DNA of 45,209 nt from Azohydromonas lata NBRC 102462. GTDB lineage: Bacteria > Pseudomonadota > Gammaproteobacteria > Burkholderiales > Burkholderiaceae_C. A program made the translations under genes and the position numbers. Positions 1-8,235 of the stretch are shown piece by piece. The notes below the pieces were generated by a model. The model did no database searches. It worked only from the letters and a program-made list of their open reading frames with translations, and was not told the origin of the DNA. Location of the stretch: contig NZ_BCTC01000053.1 of assembly GCF_001571085.1 (NCBI RefSeq), forward strand, positions 1-45,209. Direction: 5' to 3'. Position 1 is the first letter of the stretch, and each line of letters begins with the position of its first letter.

Positions 1-579
1 CCCGCCGGTTCGCCCATCAAGGACTTGAAGGGGCTGATCGCCGCCTCCAAGAACGGCCCCGGCCTGAACTTCTCCACCGCCGGCACCGGCAGCACGCCGC
101 ACTTCGTGGCCGAGATGCTCAAGCTCAAGGCGGGCGCCAAGCTGCAGATCATCCCGTTCAAGAGCGGCTCCGAGGGCATGGCCGCCGTGGCCGGCGCGCA
201 GGTGGACGCCACCTCCGAGGCCAGTCCCGTGGTGCTGCCCATGATCAAGGGCGGCAAGCTCATCCCCGTGGCCTCGACCTGGAACCGCCGCATCGCCGCG
301 CTGCCGGACCTGCCCACCGCCGAGGAACAGGGCTTCAAGGACATCGTGATCGGCCACTGGTCCGGCGTGTTCGCGCCCAAGGGGACGCCGGACGCCATCC
401 TCGACAAGCTCAACGCCGCGGTGAACGTGGCGCTCAAGAGCAGCGAGCTGCGCGCCAAGCTCATCCCCATGGCCATAGACCCCACGGGCGGCAGCCGCGA
501 GGACTTCAGGAAGTTCCTGGCCGCCGAGAAGGCCCGCCTGGCGCCGCTGGCCAAGGCGGCGCAGATGAAGGAGGACTGA
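1..579 (+). CDS. Bug/TctC-family tripartite tricarboxylate transporter substrate-binding protein (3' part)
   Basis: The reading frame is already open at base 1, so the gene starts upstream of the window; the last 192 codons are seen. The residues around 15-40 (N-F-S-T-A-G-T-G-S-T-P-H) and the later G-x-W-S-G-V-F-A-P-K-G-T-P stretch are typical of the Bug (TctC) periplasmic receptors that feed TTT carriers or act as sensors. The substrate cannot be told from this part. The signal peptide is outside the window. No tctA or tctB gene follows, which is usual for the many orphan Bug genes of Burkholderiales. The assignment to the family is firm; the function is open. Confidence 0.9.
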   Translation, partial: PAGSPIKDLKGLIAASKNGPGLNFSTAGTGSTPHFVAEMLKLKAGAKLQIIPFKSGSEGMAAVAGAQVDATSEASPVVLPMIKGGKLIPVASTWNRRIAALPDLPTAEEQGFKDIVIGHWSGVFAPKGTPDAILDKLNAAVNVALKSSELRAKLIPMAIDPTGGSREDFRKFLAAEKARLAPLAKAAQMKED

Positions 580-860
580 CGCCCTCCCCGCCGCCACGCC
601 GCGCGGGCGGCGCGGGCGAGAGCTCAAGGGCCCGCAGGCCGCCCCCAGCAGCACCGCGTCCACCCGCAGCCGCGCCAGCGCCTGCGGGTCGGCGCACAGG
701 CCCAGCGCCACGGCCGGCACCAGCGCCAGGCCCCAAGCCAGCGCCGCGCGCCGCGTGCGGCTGCGCCGCAAGGCCCCCAGAAAAGGCAGGGCCAGCGCCG
801 CGGCCACCGGCAGTTTCAACAACAGCTCAAACGGCAGCTCCGGCACGGCGGTGCGGCAAT
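580..860 (-). other. Gap with a possible gene remnant
   Basis: No complete gene is annotated here. On the minus strand, a frame that could start at a GTG (844-846) is open leftward with nearly every codon ending in G or C. It encodes two hydrophobic stretches separated by an Arg-rich turn (R-R-S-R-T-R-R), then runs into the antisense of the Bug gene without a proper stop. This looks like the remains, or a displaced end, of a small membrane protein gene lying after the MFS gene. I do not recognise a family. It may also be chance coding bias in high-GC DNA. Confidence 0.3.
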
Positions 861-2138
861 TCAGGATGCGCCCGTGGCCCGGCCGGCTGCCGGCGCAAGC
901 GCGGGCGCCGGATCGGCCCCGGGCGTGGACGGGCGCTCCCCGTCGCGCAAGCCGAAAAAGCTTGCCGCGCCGCCCAGCGCCGTGAGCGCGGCCAGCGCCA
1001 CGGCCAGGCTGCGGCCGCTGCCCGTGAGGTCGAAGCTCCAGGCGCCCAACTGCACCGCGGCGAAGGCGCCGCACTGGTGCATGAGGAACAGCAGGCCGAA
1101 CACCCGGCCCTTGATGGCCGCGCCGTAGCGCTCGAAGCAGTACATCGAGGTCAGCACCACCGTGCCCAGGTAGCTCGCGCCGAACACCGCGGCAAAGCCC
1201 AGGGTCTGCACGTCCGGCCCGCCCGCCAGCAGCAGCGCCATGGCCAGCGAGCGCAGCGCATAGAACACCGCCAGCAGCGCGTGCTTGCGCCAGCGCATGG
1301 CCAGCCAGCCCGTGGCCAGCCCGCTCACCAGCTCCAGCACGCCCAACAGGCTCAGGCTCAAGCCCATGCGCTCGCGCGGGGCCCCCGCGTCCTGCCAGAA
1401 GGCCACCAGGTGCACGTCCACGAAGGCCATGGTGGCGCCGCAGCCCATGAAGCCCAGCGCCAGCACGTAAAAGCCCGGGTCGCTTCGCACTTGGCGCCAC
1501 ACCGCCACCGCCACCGCCGGCCCGGGCTCGGCCGCCGGCTGCGCCAGCCCCGCGCGCCGCAGCGCGCGCGCTCCCCAGGCGGCGGCCAGCGCCACCGGAC
1601 CCGCCAGCAGCAGCCCAACGGCGGCAAACGCCTGCGTCCACGGCAGGCGCGGCTGCAGCGCAATCCACAGCGGCGACAGCACGATGAAGCCGATGGCCGT
1701 GCCGTTGCTGACCAGCGCCAATGCAAAACCCTTATTTCGTTGTTGAAAAAGCCGATCCACCAGTACGCCCATGGGCACGTAGGTCATGGCAGCCAGCGCG
1801 AAAGCCCCGCCCAGGCCGTAAGCCGCAACGAAAACCCACAAGGAGCCGGAGAACACCGTGGCCCCCCACAGCGACACGCCCCCCGCCACCGCCCCCAGCA
1901 CCACCGTGCGCAAGGGGCCGACGCGATCGCTCAACGCCCCCACCAGCGGCGACACCAGCCCCGTCACCAGCATGAACACCGAACCCGACCACGCAAACCC
2001 CGTCCGCCCCTGGCCAAAATGCGCGGCCAACTCCGCAAAATAAACCTGGTAGACGCCTTTGACCGTAGTGGCCAGAAACATCACCATGAATCCCAGCGCC
2101 ACCAGCCGGTGAATGAGATACCGCTTTTCGTTTTTCAT
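861..2138 (-). CDS. MFS transporter
   Basis: 425 residues with about twelve hydrophobic segments. The loop between segments 2 and 3 carries G-A-L-S-D-R-V-G-P, the MFS signature. The protein resembles the monocarboxylate/oxalate-formate type MFS carriers that take up organic acids; the substrate is not determined. The gene begins with ATG and is divergent from the GlxA-type regulator across 375 bp, so that regulator is a plausible controller. The C-terminal tail after the last membrane segment is Pro/Ala-rich and cytoplasmic. Confidence 0.88.
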   Translation of the reverse strand: MKNEKRYLIHRLVALGFMVMFLATTVKGVYQVYFAELAAHFGQGRTGFAWSGSVFMLVTGLVSPLVGALSDRVGPLRTVVLGAVAGGVSLWGATVFSGSLWVFVAAYGLGGAFALAAMTYVPMGVLVDRLFQQRNKGFALALVSNGTAIGFIVLSPLWIALQPRLPWTQAFAAVGLLLAGPVALAAAWGARALRRAGLAQPAAEPGPAVAVAVWRQVRSDPGFYVLALGFMGCGATMAFVDVHLVAFWQDAGAPRERMGLSLSLLGVLELVSGLATGWLAMRWRKHALLAVFYALRSLAMALLLAGGPDVQTLGFAAVFGASYLGTVVLTSMYCFERYGAAIKGRVFGLLFLMHQCGAFAAVQLGAWSFDLTGSGRSLAVALAALTALGGAASFFGLRDGERPSTPGADPAPALAPAAGRATGAS

Positions 2139-2513
2139 GAAAACTTGAAAATCACGCCAGACGCCGGCGCAGTTTCAAACTGACGCTTCACGCAAGCAAA
2201 CGGCTGAAAGCCCCATGCAAGGAAATTCCGGCTGTACGCAGGGCCGAATTTTCAATGACCCTTCCAGCTGAAAATCCAGCCGGCGATCCCAACCACTGCA
2301 ATTTCCAGCCCCGATAAACCTAAGATGGTAGGCATGCCCTCGGATAACCGCGAGCAATCCCGTCGTCGCCAGCAGCAAAAAAACGGACATTTCCTTCCGT
2401 GTCTTGGAAAAGCCTAGATACTGTGCGAAAATGATTTACTTTTCATTACAATCATCCGTAAATAACACTTTCATGCGGCCCCATCGCACCCCGGGCCGCC
2501 AGCAGAGCGAGCA
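2139..2513. promoter_or_regulatory. Divergent promoter region between MFS gene and GlxA-type regulator
   Basis: 375 bp, clearly more AT-rich than its surroundings, especially 2400-2475. A TACAAT at 2447-2452 is a candidate -10 box for the regulator gene, without a clear -35 partner at 17 bp. Short inverted repeats (AATGA at 2430-2434 with TCATT at 2443-2447) overlap this area. A minus-strand frame at 2175-2390 shows no coding signal and is not called. The region probably holds both promoters and an AraC-type operator; no operator sequence could be defined. Confidence 0.45.
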
Positions 2514-3494
2514 ATGATCAACAGGGCATTTTTCCTGGTGCTGCCACGCGTCCACATGCTGGACCTGGCAGGGCCGCTGCAAATCATGGCCACGCTGGAC
2601 GAATTGGGCATTGCGGGGGTGGGCATCCAGTGCATCGGCCCGGATTCCCAGGTCAGTGCCTTCCAGAAAGTCATGCTGGGCCAGGTGGCTCCTCTGCCTG
2701 AAAAACTGGAAGCCGACGACGTGCTTTTTGTTGTCGGCAGCAAACTCGACGACGCGCTGCAAAGCTCACCGGCCTGGAAAACCGCAGTCCAGTGGCTGAG
2801 AAAACAATTCCTGGAATACCGTATTCCCGCCCACGTGGCGGCCATTTGCACCGGCACTTTCTTGTTGGGCGACGCCGGCCTGCTCGACGGGCGGCTGTGC
2901 ACCACGCACCATCATTTTGTCCAGCAACTGCGGCGCAATTTTCCCTTGGCGCAAGTGGTGGACAACAGGGTTTGTGTCCAGGACGGCAAAATATGGACGT
3001 CGGCCGGCGTGGCGTCGGGTATCGACCTGGCCCTGCAATTGATCGCCAATGCCTTCGGCGACCACATTGCCATTCAGGTCGCGCGTGAAAACGTGGTCCA
3101 TTTCCGGCGTTTCGGCAACGACCCGGACCTGGCCGTCAAATTCCGCTACCGCACCCACGGCAATCAGCTCGTCCACACCATGCAGGACGAAATTGCCAAC
3201 AACCTCTCCCGTGCCTGGACCTGCGAGACGCTGGCGCGCAAGTCCGGCTTCAGCAGCCGCCACCTGGCGCGCATCTTCAAGGCCGAGACCGGCATCACCA
3301 TGAAGCGCTACCAGATGGAGCTGCGCATGGACCTGGCGCGGCGGCTGATCACCGGCTCCACGCTCACGCTGGAGCGCATCGCCGAGCGCTGCGGCTTCAG
3401 CAGCATGCAGGCCTTCCGTTCCAACTGGAACAAGGTCGAGAGCGTCCCGCCCTCGCAATTGCGCCACCAGCAAAGGCAAGCCGAAATGAGCTGA
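2514..3494 (+). CDS. GlxA-family transcriptional regulator (DJ-1/PfpI domain + AraC HTH)
   Basis: 326 residues. The N-terminal half (about 1-180) is a DJ-1/PfpI-like amidotransferase fold, with the nucleophile-elbow motif I-C-T-G-T-F around Cys112 followed by L-L-D-G-R. The C-terminal 100 residues form an AraC/XylS double helix-turn-helix (L-A-R-K-S-G-F-S-S-R-H-L and I-A-E-R-C-G-F-S-S-M-Q-A-F). Such proteins sense small metabolites and usually activate nearby catabolic or transport genes. The divergent MFS gene is the obvious candidate target; that link is inference. The DJ-1 domain is thought to bind ligand rather than act as an enzyme in this family. Confidence 0.93.
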   Translation: MINRAFFLVLPRVHMLDLAGPLQIMATLDELGIAGVGIQCIGPDSQVSAFQKVMLGQVAPLPEKLEADDVLFVVGSKLDDALQSSPAWKTAVQWLRKQFLEYRIPAHVAAICTGTFLLGDAGLLDGRLCTTHHHFVQQLRRNFPLAQVVDNRVCVQDGKIWTSAGVASGIDLALQLIANAFGDHIAIQVARENVVHFRRFGNDPDLAVKFRYRTHGNQLVHTMQDEIANNLSRAWTCETLARKSGFSSRHLARIFKAETGITMKRYQMELRMDLARRLITGSTLTLERIAERCGFSSMQAFRSNWNKVESVPPSQLRHQQRQAEMS

Positions 3495-3626
3495 GCACGG
3501 GAAGAGCCCTACCCCGGCTCCTCCCCACGAGACAGCGCCCCCGGGCTGGACGGGAGCGGCAACAAGGCGTGTCCAGGGTGACCAAACAATGCGTCATCAC
3601 CTTGACCGCTGCGCCCACCTGCCGCC

Positions 3627-4106
3627 ATGTCTACCCCCAGCGCTTTCGAAGATGCCGTCCGCCGCGGCGCCAGGTTGCGCCGCCACGAGCGCGAATACTT
3701 CGCCAGCACGGTGCAGTTGCTCACGCCGGGGCGCCGCATCGTGGAGGCGCGCACGCTGGACATCAGCTTGGGCGGCTTGAAGCTGGTGCTGCCGGCCAAC
3801 CTGGCGATGGGCTCGCGCTGCGGGCTGCGCCTGGTGATCCCGGTGGTGCCTTTCGGGGCCTGCACCCTCGTGGCGGAAGCGGAAGTGGCCAGCATCGTGT
3901 TCAGCGGCCGCGAGAACGGCTTCCTGGCCGGGCTGCGCTTCACCACGCTGACGCAGGCGCCGCTCGCCGCGCTGCAGGCCTACCTGCGCGAGCGCTGCGC
4001 GCACCGTGCGTACCGGGTGCGCGCGCGGCAACTGGCCGACTCCGCGGGCAGCGCCGTTCCCCTGGCCCTGCCCTTCGCACAAGACAGCGCCGGCAAGCCC
4101 AGTTGA
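3627..4106 (+). CDS. PilZ-domain protein, first of a tandem pair
   Basis: 159 residues, almost entirely one PilZ domain. The c-di-GMP-binding motifs are present: R-x3-R in R-R-H-E-R (about residues 18-23) and D-x-S-x2-G in D-I-S-L-G-G (about 48-53). The later block I-V-F-S-G-R-E-N-G-F-L-A-G-L-R-F is nearly identical to one in the next gene. A stand-alone PilZ protein is a c-di-GMP receptor that passes the signal to a partner protein such as a motility, pilus or polysaccharide factor; the partner is not visible here. A terminator-like hairpin follows the stop. Confidence 0.88.
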   Translation: MSTPSAFEDAVRRGARLRRHEREYFASTVQLLTPGRRIVEARTLDISLGGLKLVLPANLAMGSRCGLRLVIPVVPFGACTLVAEAEVASIVFSGRENGFLAGLRFTTLTQAPLAALQAYLRERCAHRAYRVRARQLADSAGSAVPLALPFAQDSAGKPS

Positions 4107-4137
4107 GCAAGGCTTGCGCGGCTTTCGCCGCGGATTA

Positions 4138-4158
4138 AGGCCCGCCGGGGGCCTTTTC
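4138..4158 (+). terminator. Rho-independent terminator after first PilZ gene
   Basis: GGCCC (4139-4143) pairs with GGGCC about 5 bases downstream, followed by TTTT. It lies about 30 bp after the stop codon of the first PilZ gene and suggests that the two PilZ genes are separate transcription units. Confidence 0.55.
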
Positions 4159-4321
4159 TCCAGCCTTCTGGCGGGTGACGCCGCCATATAACCGGGCAGA
4201 GGTCCCCGCTCCAGCCGGGGACGGTTGTCCGTCGCACCCGCGCCGCCAGCTCAAGAGCCGCCCGCGCCGGGCTGAACGCAGTACGCATGCGGGCTTATCC
4301 CGCTGGCCCAGCCTTCAAGCC

Positions 4322-4780
4322 ATGTGTGCCTTCCGCAGCTTCGCCGACAACACGCCGTCCCACCCCGAGTTCCGCCGCCACGAGCGCGGACGCCTGGCCT
4401 GCACCGTGCACCTGCTGTTGCCCGACCGCCGCATCCTGGAGGCACGCACGATGGACATCAGCGTGGGCGGCCTGCGGCTGGTGACGCCGGTGAACCTGCC
4501 GCTGCAGACGATGTGCGGCGTCAAGCTGGTGATTCCCGGCATCCCGTCGGGAACGCACACGGTGATGGCGCAGGCGCAGGTGACCAACATCGTGTTCAGC
4601 GGCCGGGAGAACGGCTTCCTGGTCGGCCTGCGCTTCACCAGCCTGCCCGCCGGCGGGCTCCAGGCCGTCTCGGACTACCTGAACGAGAAGTTCAAGCACA
4701 CGACCCACCGGGGCCGCATGGCACGCCCGCAGCACATCCCGGGCAACGATGGCCAGGGCAGCAAGCCGGGCAAGGCCTGA
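4322..4780 (+). CDS. PilZ-domain protein, second of a tandem pair
   Basis: 152 residues from the ATG at 4322. The frame is open to 4175, but the upstream extension is low-complexity and overlaps the terminator region, so the internal ATG is preferred. R-R-H-E-R and D-I-S-V-G-G are the two c-di-GMP contact motifs. The protein matches its upstream neighbour through most of the domain, including I-V-F-S-G-R-E-N-G-F-L-V-G-L-R-F, while the N- and C-terminal tails differ. This is an evident tandem duplication with diverged ends. It is convergent with the TorD-like gene. Confidence 0.87.
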   Translation: MCAFRSFADNTPSHPEFRRHERGRLACTVHLLLPDRRILEARTMDISVGGLRLVTPVNLPLQTMCGVKLVIPGIPSGTHTVMAQAQVTNIVFSGRENGFLVGLRFTSLPAGGLQAVSDYLNEKFKHTTHRGRMARPQHIPGNDGQGSKPGKA

Positions 4781-4805
4781 GCCGCCGGCGCCCGCGCGGC
4801 GGGCT

Positions 4806-5441
4806 TCACTCGATCAGATCAAAACCCTGGGTTTCAACCTGCATGAAGGCCGCCGTGAAGCCGGCCAGCGCGGCATAGAGCCGCGCGCGCGGATGGGCCT
4901 GCACGGCCTCGCACAGCCGCTCCACCCAGGGCTGCACGTGGGCGCGGAAGAAGCGCCGCTGCTGCTCCAGGTTGCACAGGGCCACGTCGTCCCCGGCGAT
5001 GAGCCAGCGCATGACCTCGAACACGCAGGCCACGTGGTCCTCGGTCTCGCCGCGTGCGGGGTCGCGCTCCAGGCCCAGCCGCGCCAGGTCCGCGCGCAGC
5101 ACGGCCAGCGGGCGCTCGTTGAGGAAGCCGGCCAGGTAGTAGGAGCCGTAGACGAACACCTCCGGCTTGCCCAGGCCCTCGAACAGCGCGGCGTACTCGG
5201 CCGCCGCGGCCGCCGGGTCGCTCTCGCGCATGGCGCCCACCAGCGCCTGCCAGGGCGCCTCCAGGAAGGCGCCGGGCTGCGGCGCCTGCGTCACGGCCAC
5301 GGTGAACTGGCGGAACAGCTCTGCGTCCGGCGGCGCCCACCACAGCCGCGCCAGCAGCCCGTAGGCTTCGGCGCGGGCCAGTTCCTCGGCGTCGTCCATG
5401 GCGGCCAGGCTCAGGGCCTGCACATCGTCTTGCTTGCTCAC
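4806..5441 (-). CDS. TorD-family molecular chaperone (formate dehydrogenase type)
   Basis: 211 residues if translation starts at the GTG that overlaps the stop of the upstream gene (TGTGA, 5438-5441); an ATG at 5399 would give 197 residues. It is an all-helical TorD/DmsD-like protein with the characteristic E-D-H motif (G-E-T-E-D-H-V, about residue 130) and F-V-Y-G-S-Y-Y-L-A-G. Such chaperones bind the Tat signal of a molybdenum enzyme and protect it until cofactor is inserted. The neighbours (DUF3305, DUF3306, ferredoxin-like) indicate formate dehydrogenase as client, but no dehydrogenase gene is nearby. It is the last gene of a five-gene run. Confidence 0.85.
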   Translation of the reverse strand: MSKQDDVQALSLAAMDDAEELARAEAYGLLARLWWAPPDAELFRQFTVAVTQAPQPGAFLEAPWQALVGAMRESDPAAAAAEYAALFEGLGKPEVFVYGSYYLAGFLNERPLAVLRADLARLGLERDPARGETEDHVACVFEVMRWLIAGDDVALCNLEQQRRFFRAHVQPWVERLCEAVQAHPRARLYAALAGFTAAFMQVETQGFDLIE

Positions 5442-7576
5442 AGGTCCGTGATCCGCGTCTCGTTGGGGTTGGAATAGATGTCGATGACGCGGCAGTCGCC
5501 GCACATCTTCAGCCGCTGCAGCGCCTCGCCCTGGAACATCGGGTGCCCGGCCAGGCGCCCCAGCATGGCCTCCACCGCCTGCAGCGTGCCGAAAGGCTTG
5601 CCGCAGCGTATGCAGCCGTAGGGCTGTGCCTCGTGCAGCACGCGCGGCTGCTTGCGGGCCTTGCCCTCGTCGGCCAGCAGCAGGCGCGGGACGAGCGAGA
5701 TCGCGTCCTCGGGGCAGGTGCTGGCGCACAGGCCGCACTGCACGCAGTTCTTCTCGATGAAGCGCAGCTGCGGCTTGTCGGGGTTGTCGGCCAGCGCCGC
5801 GGCCGGGCAGGCGCCCACGCAGCTCAGGCACAGGGTGCAGCGGCCGGTGTCCACCACCACGGCACCCAAGGGGCTGGCCTCGGGCAGCGCCACGGCGTCC
5901 GGCAGCGCCTGCGGCGCCTGCGCCATCAGGTGCTCCAGCGCCAGCTCCAGCGTCGCGCGCTTGTCACTTTGCGCCGCGAAGGCCGCAGGCAGGCGCACGG
6001 TGGCGGCGGGCGCGGCGCCGCGCAGCGCGGCGTCCAGGGCGGCCAGGTCGCGTGCGTCGCGGGTCTCAAAAACCTGCACGTGCGCGCCGGCGTAGCCCAG
6101 GCCCGCCAGCAGCGCGTTGGCCACTGCGGCCTGCTCCCTCAACGCCTCGCGGTACTCGGGAGCCTCTTCCTCGGTCAGCAGGATGAAGATTTGAGAGGCG
6201 CCCTGCGCCTTGGCCGTGAGCCACAGCTCCAGGCCGACGCTGGCCGTGTGCCACAGGCCCACGGGCAGCACGCGCGCGGGCAGGCCGTGGATGTCGGCAT
6301 CGGTGCGCGCGGCCCGGCCCAGGTCGCCCAGCAGGCGCGATCCGGCCCCTTCGCTGTGCAGCAGCAGCGCCGCGTCGCGGCCGCCGGCGCGGGCGTAGGT
6401 GGCGAGCAGCGTGCGCAGCCGTTTGCCGGTGGTGGGCGCGTCCGGATAGGCGTAGGCCAGCGCGCCGGTCGGACACACGGTGGTGCAGGCGCCGCAGCCC
6501 ACGCACAGGTGCGGCTCCACGCGGATGCCGCCGGTGGTGGTGGCCTCGCTGGCGATAGCGCGGGCCGAGCAGATCTGCACGCAGGCGTCGCAGCCCACGC
6601 GCTCGTTGCGGCTGTGGGCGCAGAGCTTCTGCTTGTATTGGAAGAACTTGGGCTTCTCGAACTCGCCGGTCAGCTCGCGCAGCTTCAGCACGGCGTCGAA
6701 CAGGCGGGCGCTGTCGGAGGCGACGTGGAAGTAGCCCTGCGGCAGCGCGTGCTGGCTGAAGGCGGGTGCGGCGCGCAGGTCCAGGACGAGATCAAACGTC
6801 TCTGCCATGGACTCCGGCGCGCGGCCGAAATCGATGGCGCCGGCCACGCCGCAGGCCTTCACGCAGGCGCGGTGCGAGGCGCAGCGCGAGAGGTCCACCT
6901 GGTAGTCGAAGCCGATGGCGCCCTCGGGGCAGGCGTCCACGCAGGCGTTGCAGCGGGTGCAGAGGTCCAGGTCGATGGGGTTGCCGCTGTCCCAGCGCAC
7001 CTGGAAGGCGCCCAGCCAGCCGGTGACGGCCGTGACGCGCCCGGCGAACACGGCGCGCTCGCGCCCCTGGGGCAGCGCGCTGCCGGCCTCGCTGAGCAGC
7101 AGGGTCACGTCCAGCTTGTCGGCCAGCATGGCGGCGGCGCGCTCGGCGGCTTCGGCCGCGCCGATGACCAGGAGCCGCCCGGCGCTGCGGTAGCTCACCG
7201 TGGGCACGGGCTCGGCTTCGGGCAACTGCGCGGCGGCAATCAGCGCGGCGAGCTTGGGCGTGGCGCCGCGCGCGTCCTTGGACCAGCCGCCCGTCTCGCG
7301 CAGGTTGACGAAGCGGATGGGTTGTTCCTCGGCCGGCAGCGCCCCTTCGGTCTGCGCGTTGAGCTCCAGGAAGAGGCGTTTTTCCTGCGTGCAGGCCACG
7401 AGCAGCTGCTCGCCCGCGGCGGCGGCCGACTTGGCCGCACGCTGGAACTGCACCGCCTCGTGGCGGCACAGCAGCGTGTGCACCGTCTGCAGCCCTTCAG
7501 CCTGCGGCAGGGCCCGGGCCAGGCCCGCGCCGTCCAGCGGCATGGTGCGGTTGCAGTTGCAGATCAGGGTCTTCAT
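5438..7576 (-). CDS. Multi-cluster 4Fe-4S ferredoxin-like protein of formate dehydrogenase accessory cluster
   Basis: 712 residues. The N-terminus has C-N-C-N. The protein carries at least five classical or near-classical Cys motifs: C-T-R-C-N-A-C-x3-C-P (about 220), C-D-A-C-x3-C-S, C-V-G-C-G-A-C-x3-C-P (about 400), C-T-L-C-L-S-C-x3-C-P and C-V-Q-C-G-L-C-x3-C-P (about 600-640). A C-terminal C-I-R-C-G ... M-C-G-D-C pair follows. A C-A-S-H-R-A-C set is degenerate. The likely role is electron transfer or Fe-S/sulfur handling for a formate dehydrogenase, inferred from the conserved neighbourhood. The start codon lies 80 nt inside the preceding DUF3306 gene, and the stop overlaps the TorD start, so translation is probably coupled. 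Confidence 0.85.
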   Translation of the reverse strand: MKTLICNCNRTMPLDGAGLARALPQAEGLQTVHTLLCRHEAVQFQRAAKSAAAAGEQLLVACTQEKRLFLELNAQTEGALPAEEQPIRFVNLRETGGWSKDARGATPKLAALIAAAQLPEAEPVPTVSYRSAGRLLVIGAAEAAERAAAMLADKLDVTLLLSEAGSALPQGRERAVFAGRVTAVTGWLGAFQVRWDSGNPIDLDLCTRCNACVDACPEGAIGFDYQVDLSRCASHRACVKACGVAGAIDFGRAPESMAETFDLVLDLRAAPAFSQHALPQGYFHVASDSARLFDAVLKLRELTGEFEKPKFFQYKQKLCAHSRNERVGCDACVQICSARAIASEATTTGGIRVEPHLCVGCGACTTVCPTGALAYAYPDAPTTGKRLRTLLATYARAGGRDAALLLHSEGAGSRLLGDLGRAARTDADIHGLPARVLPVGLWHTASVGLELWLTAKAQGASQIFILLTEEEAPEYREALREQAAVANALLAGLGYAGAHVQVFETRDARDLAALDAALRGAAPAATVRLPAAFAAQSDKRATLELALEHLMAQAPQALPDAVALPEASPLGAVVVDTGRCTLCLSCVGACPAAALADNPDKPQLRFIEKNCVQCGLCASTCPEDAISLVPRLLLADEGKARKQPRVLHEAQPYGCIRCGKPFGTLQAVEAMLGRLAGHPMFQGEALQRLKMCGDCRVIDIYSNPNETRITDL

Positions 7577-8183
7577 CGGTGGCGGTGTTCGTCGTGAGCG
7601 GCGGCGGCGCCGGGTCGTCGGCCGGCAGCGCGCCGGGGGCGGCGGGCGCGGCGTCGGCCACCGGCGCATCGGGTGCGGGTTCGGCGGCGGATTCGGCGAG
7701 CCCGGCAGCCGTGCCGGCCGGCGTGTCCTGGGGGGGCTTCTGGTCCTGGCCCTGGTCCTCCTCCTCGTCGTCGAAGAGGCCCAGCATCTTGGATTGCGCC
7801 AACTGGCGCAGCATGCCGGGGGGCAGCGGGTCAGGCTTGTTGTAGTCGTCGATGTAGATGTCGAGACCGTCCATCACGTTGAAGTGTGGATCGGAGAAGA
7901 GCTTGCGCAGCGCGGCGTTCTTCACGTCCGGCGCCACGTCGCGCGCGACGAAGCGGGAGTAGTCCGACTCGCGGCCGAGGTTGGAAACGTCCTCCAGCGT
8001 GGGCGGCGGCGCGGCGGGCTTTACATCGGCCGGCGGCTGGACCTCGGCCGCGGGTTGCGCCGGGACGGTAGCCGCCGGCGCTACGGGCGGCGCTGCCAGC
8101 GGCGCGGGCTCGGCGGGCGGCTCGCCGCGCGTGACCTGCGCCTTGCGCCGCGACCAGCGGGAGAAGAAGCCGTCGTCGGCCAT
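7497..8183 (-). CDS. DUF3306 domain protein
   Basis: 228 residues. The N-terminus F-F-S-R-W-S-R-R-K and the central block E-S-D-Y-S-R-F-V ... V-K-N-A-A-L-R-K-L-F-S-D-P-H-F-N-V-M-D-G-L-D-x-Y-I-D-D-Y are the DUF3306 signature. The rest is Pro/Ala-rich and acidic (D-D-E-E-E-D), probably disordered. DUF3306 is found almost only in formate dehydrogenase gene clusters of beta- and alphaproteobacteria; its biochemical role is unknown. The last 80 nt overlap the start of the ferredoxin-like gene in a different frame, which is long for such an overlap. Confidence 0.85.
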   Translation of the reverse strand: MADDGFFSRWSRRKAQVTRGEPPAEPAPLAAPPVAPAATVPAQPAAEVQPPADVKPAAPPPTLEDVSNLGRESDYSRFVARDVAPDVKNAALRKLFSDPHFNVMDGLDIYIDDYNKPDPLPPGMLRQLAQSKMLGLFDDEEEDQGQDQKPPQDTPAGTAAGLAESAAEPAPDAPVADAAPAAPGALPADDPAPPPLTTNTATDEDPDLQLQPHHAAGRRGPGPGPAAG

Positions 8184-8235
8184 GCCGTGAAACTCCTGCG
8201 TGGACGAAAAGGGAGCGGAAAGAGTAGCGGTCTCG

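Noticed and set aside
2175-2390. 71-codon minus-strand frame in the MFS/GlxA gap
   Set aside because: No ribosome site, mixed composition, and it lies in the expected divergent promoter region.
4789-4803. GCCCGC-GCG-GCGGGC hairpin between the second PilZ gene and the TorD-like gene
   Set aside because: Short stem with a 3-nt loop and no T-run on either strand; possible but not supported as a terminator.
5543-7597. 684-codon plus-strand frame
   Set aside because: Antisense to the ferredoxin-like gene, rich in Arg/Gly/Ala/His with no family resemblance.
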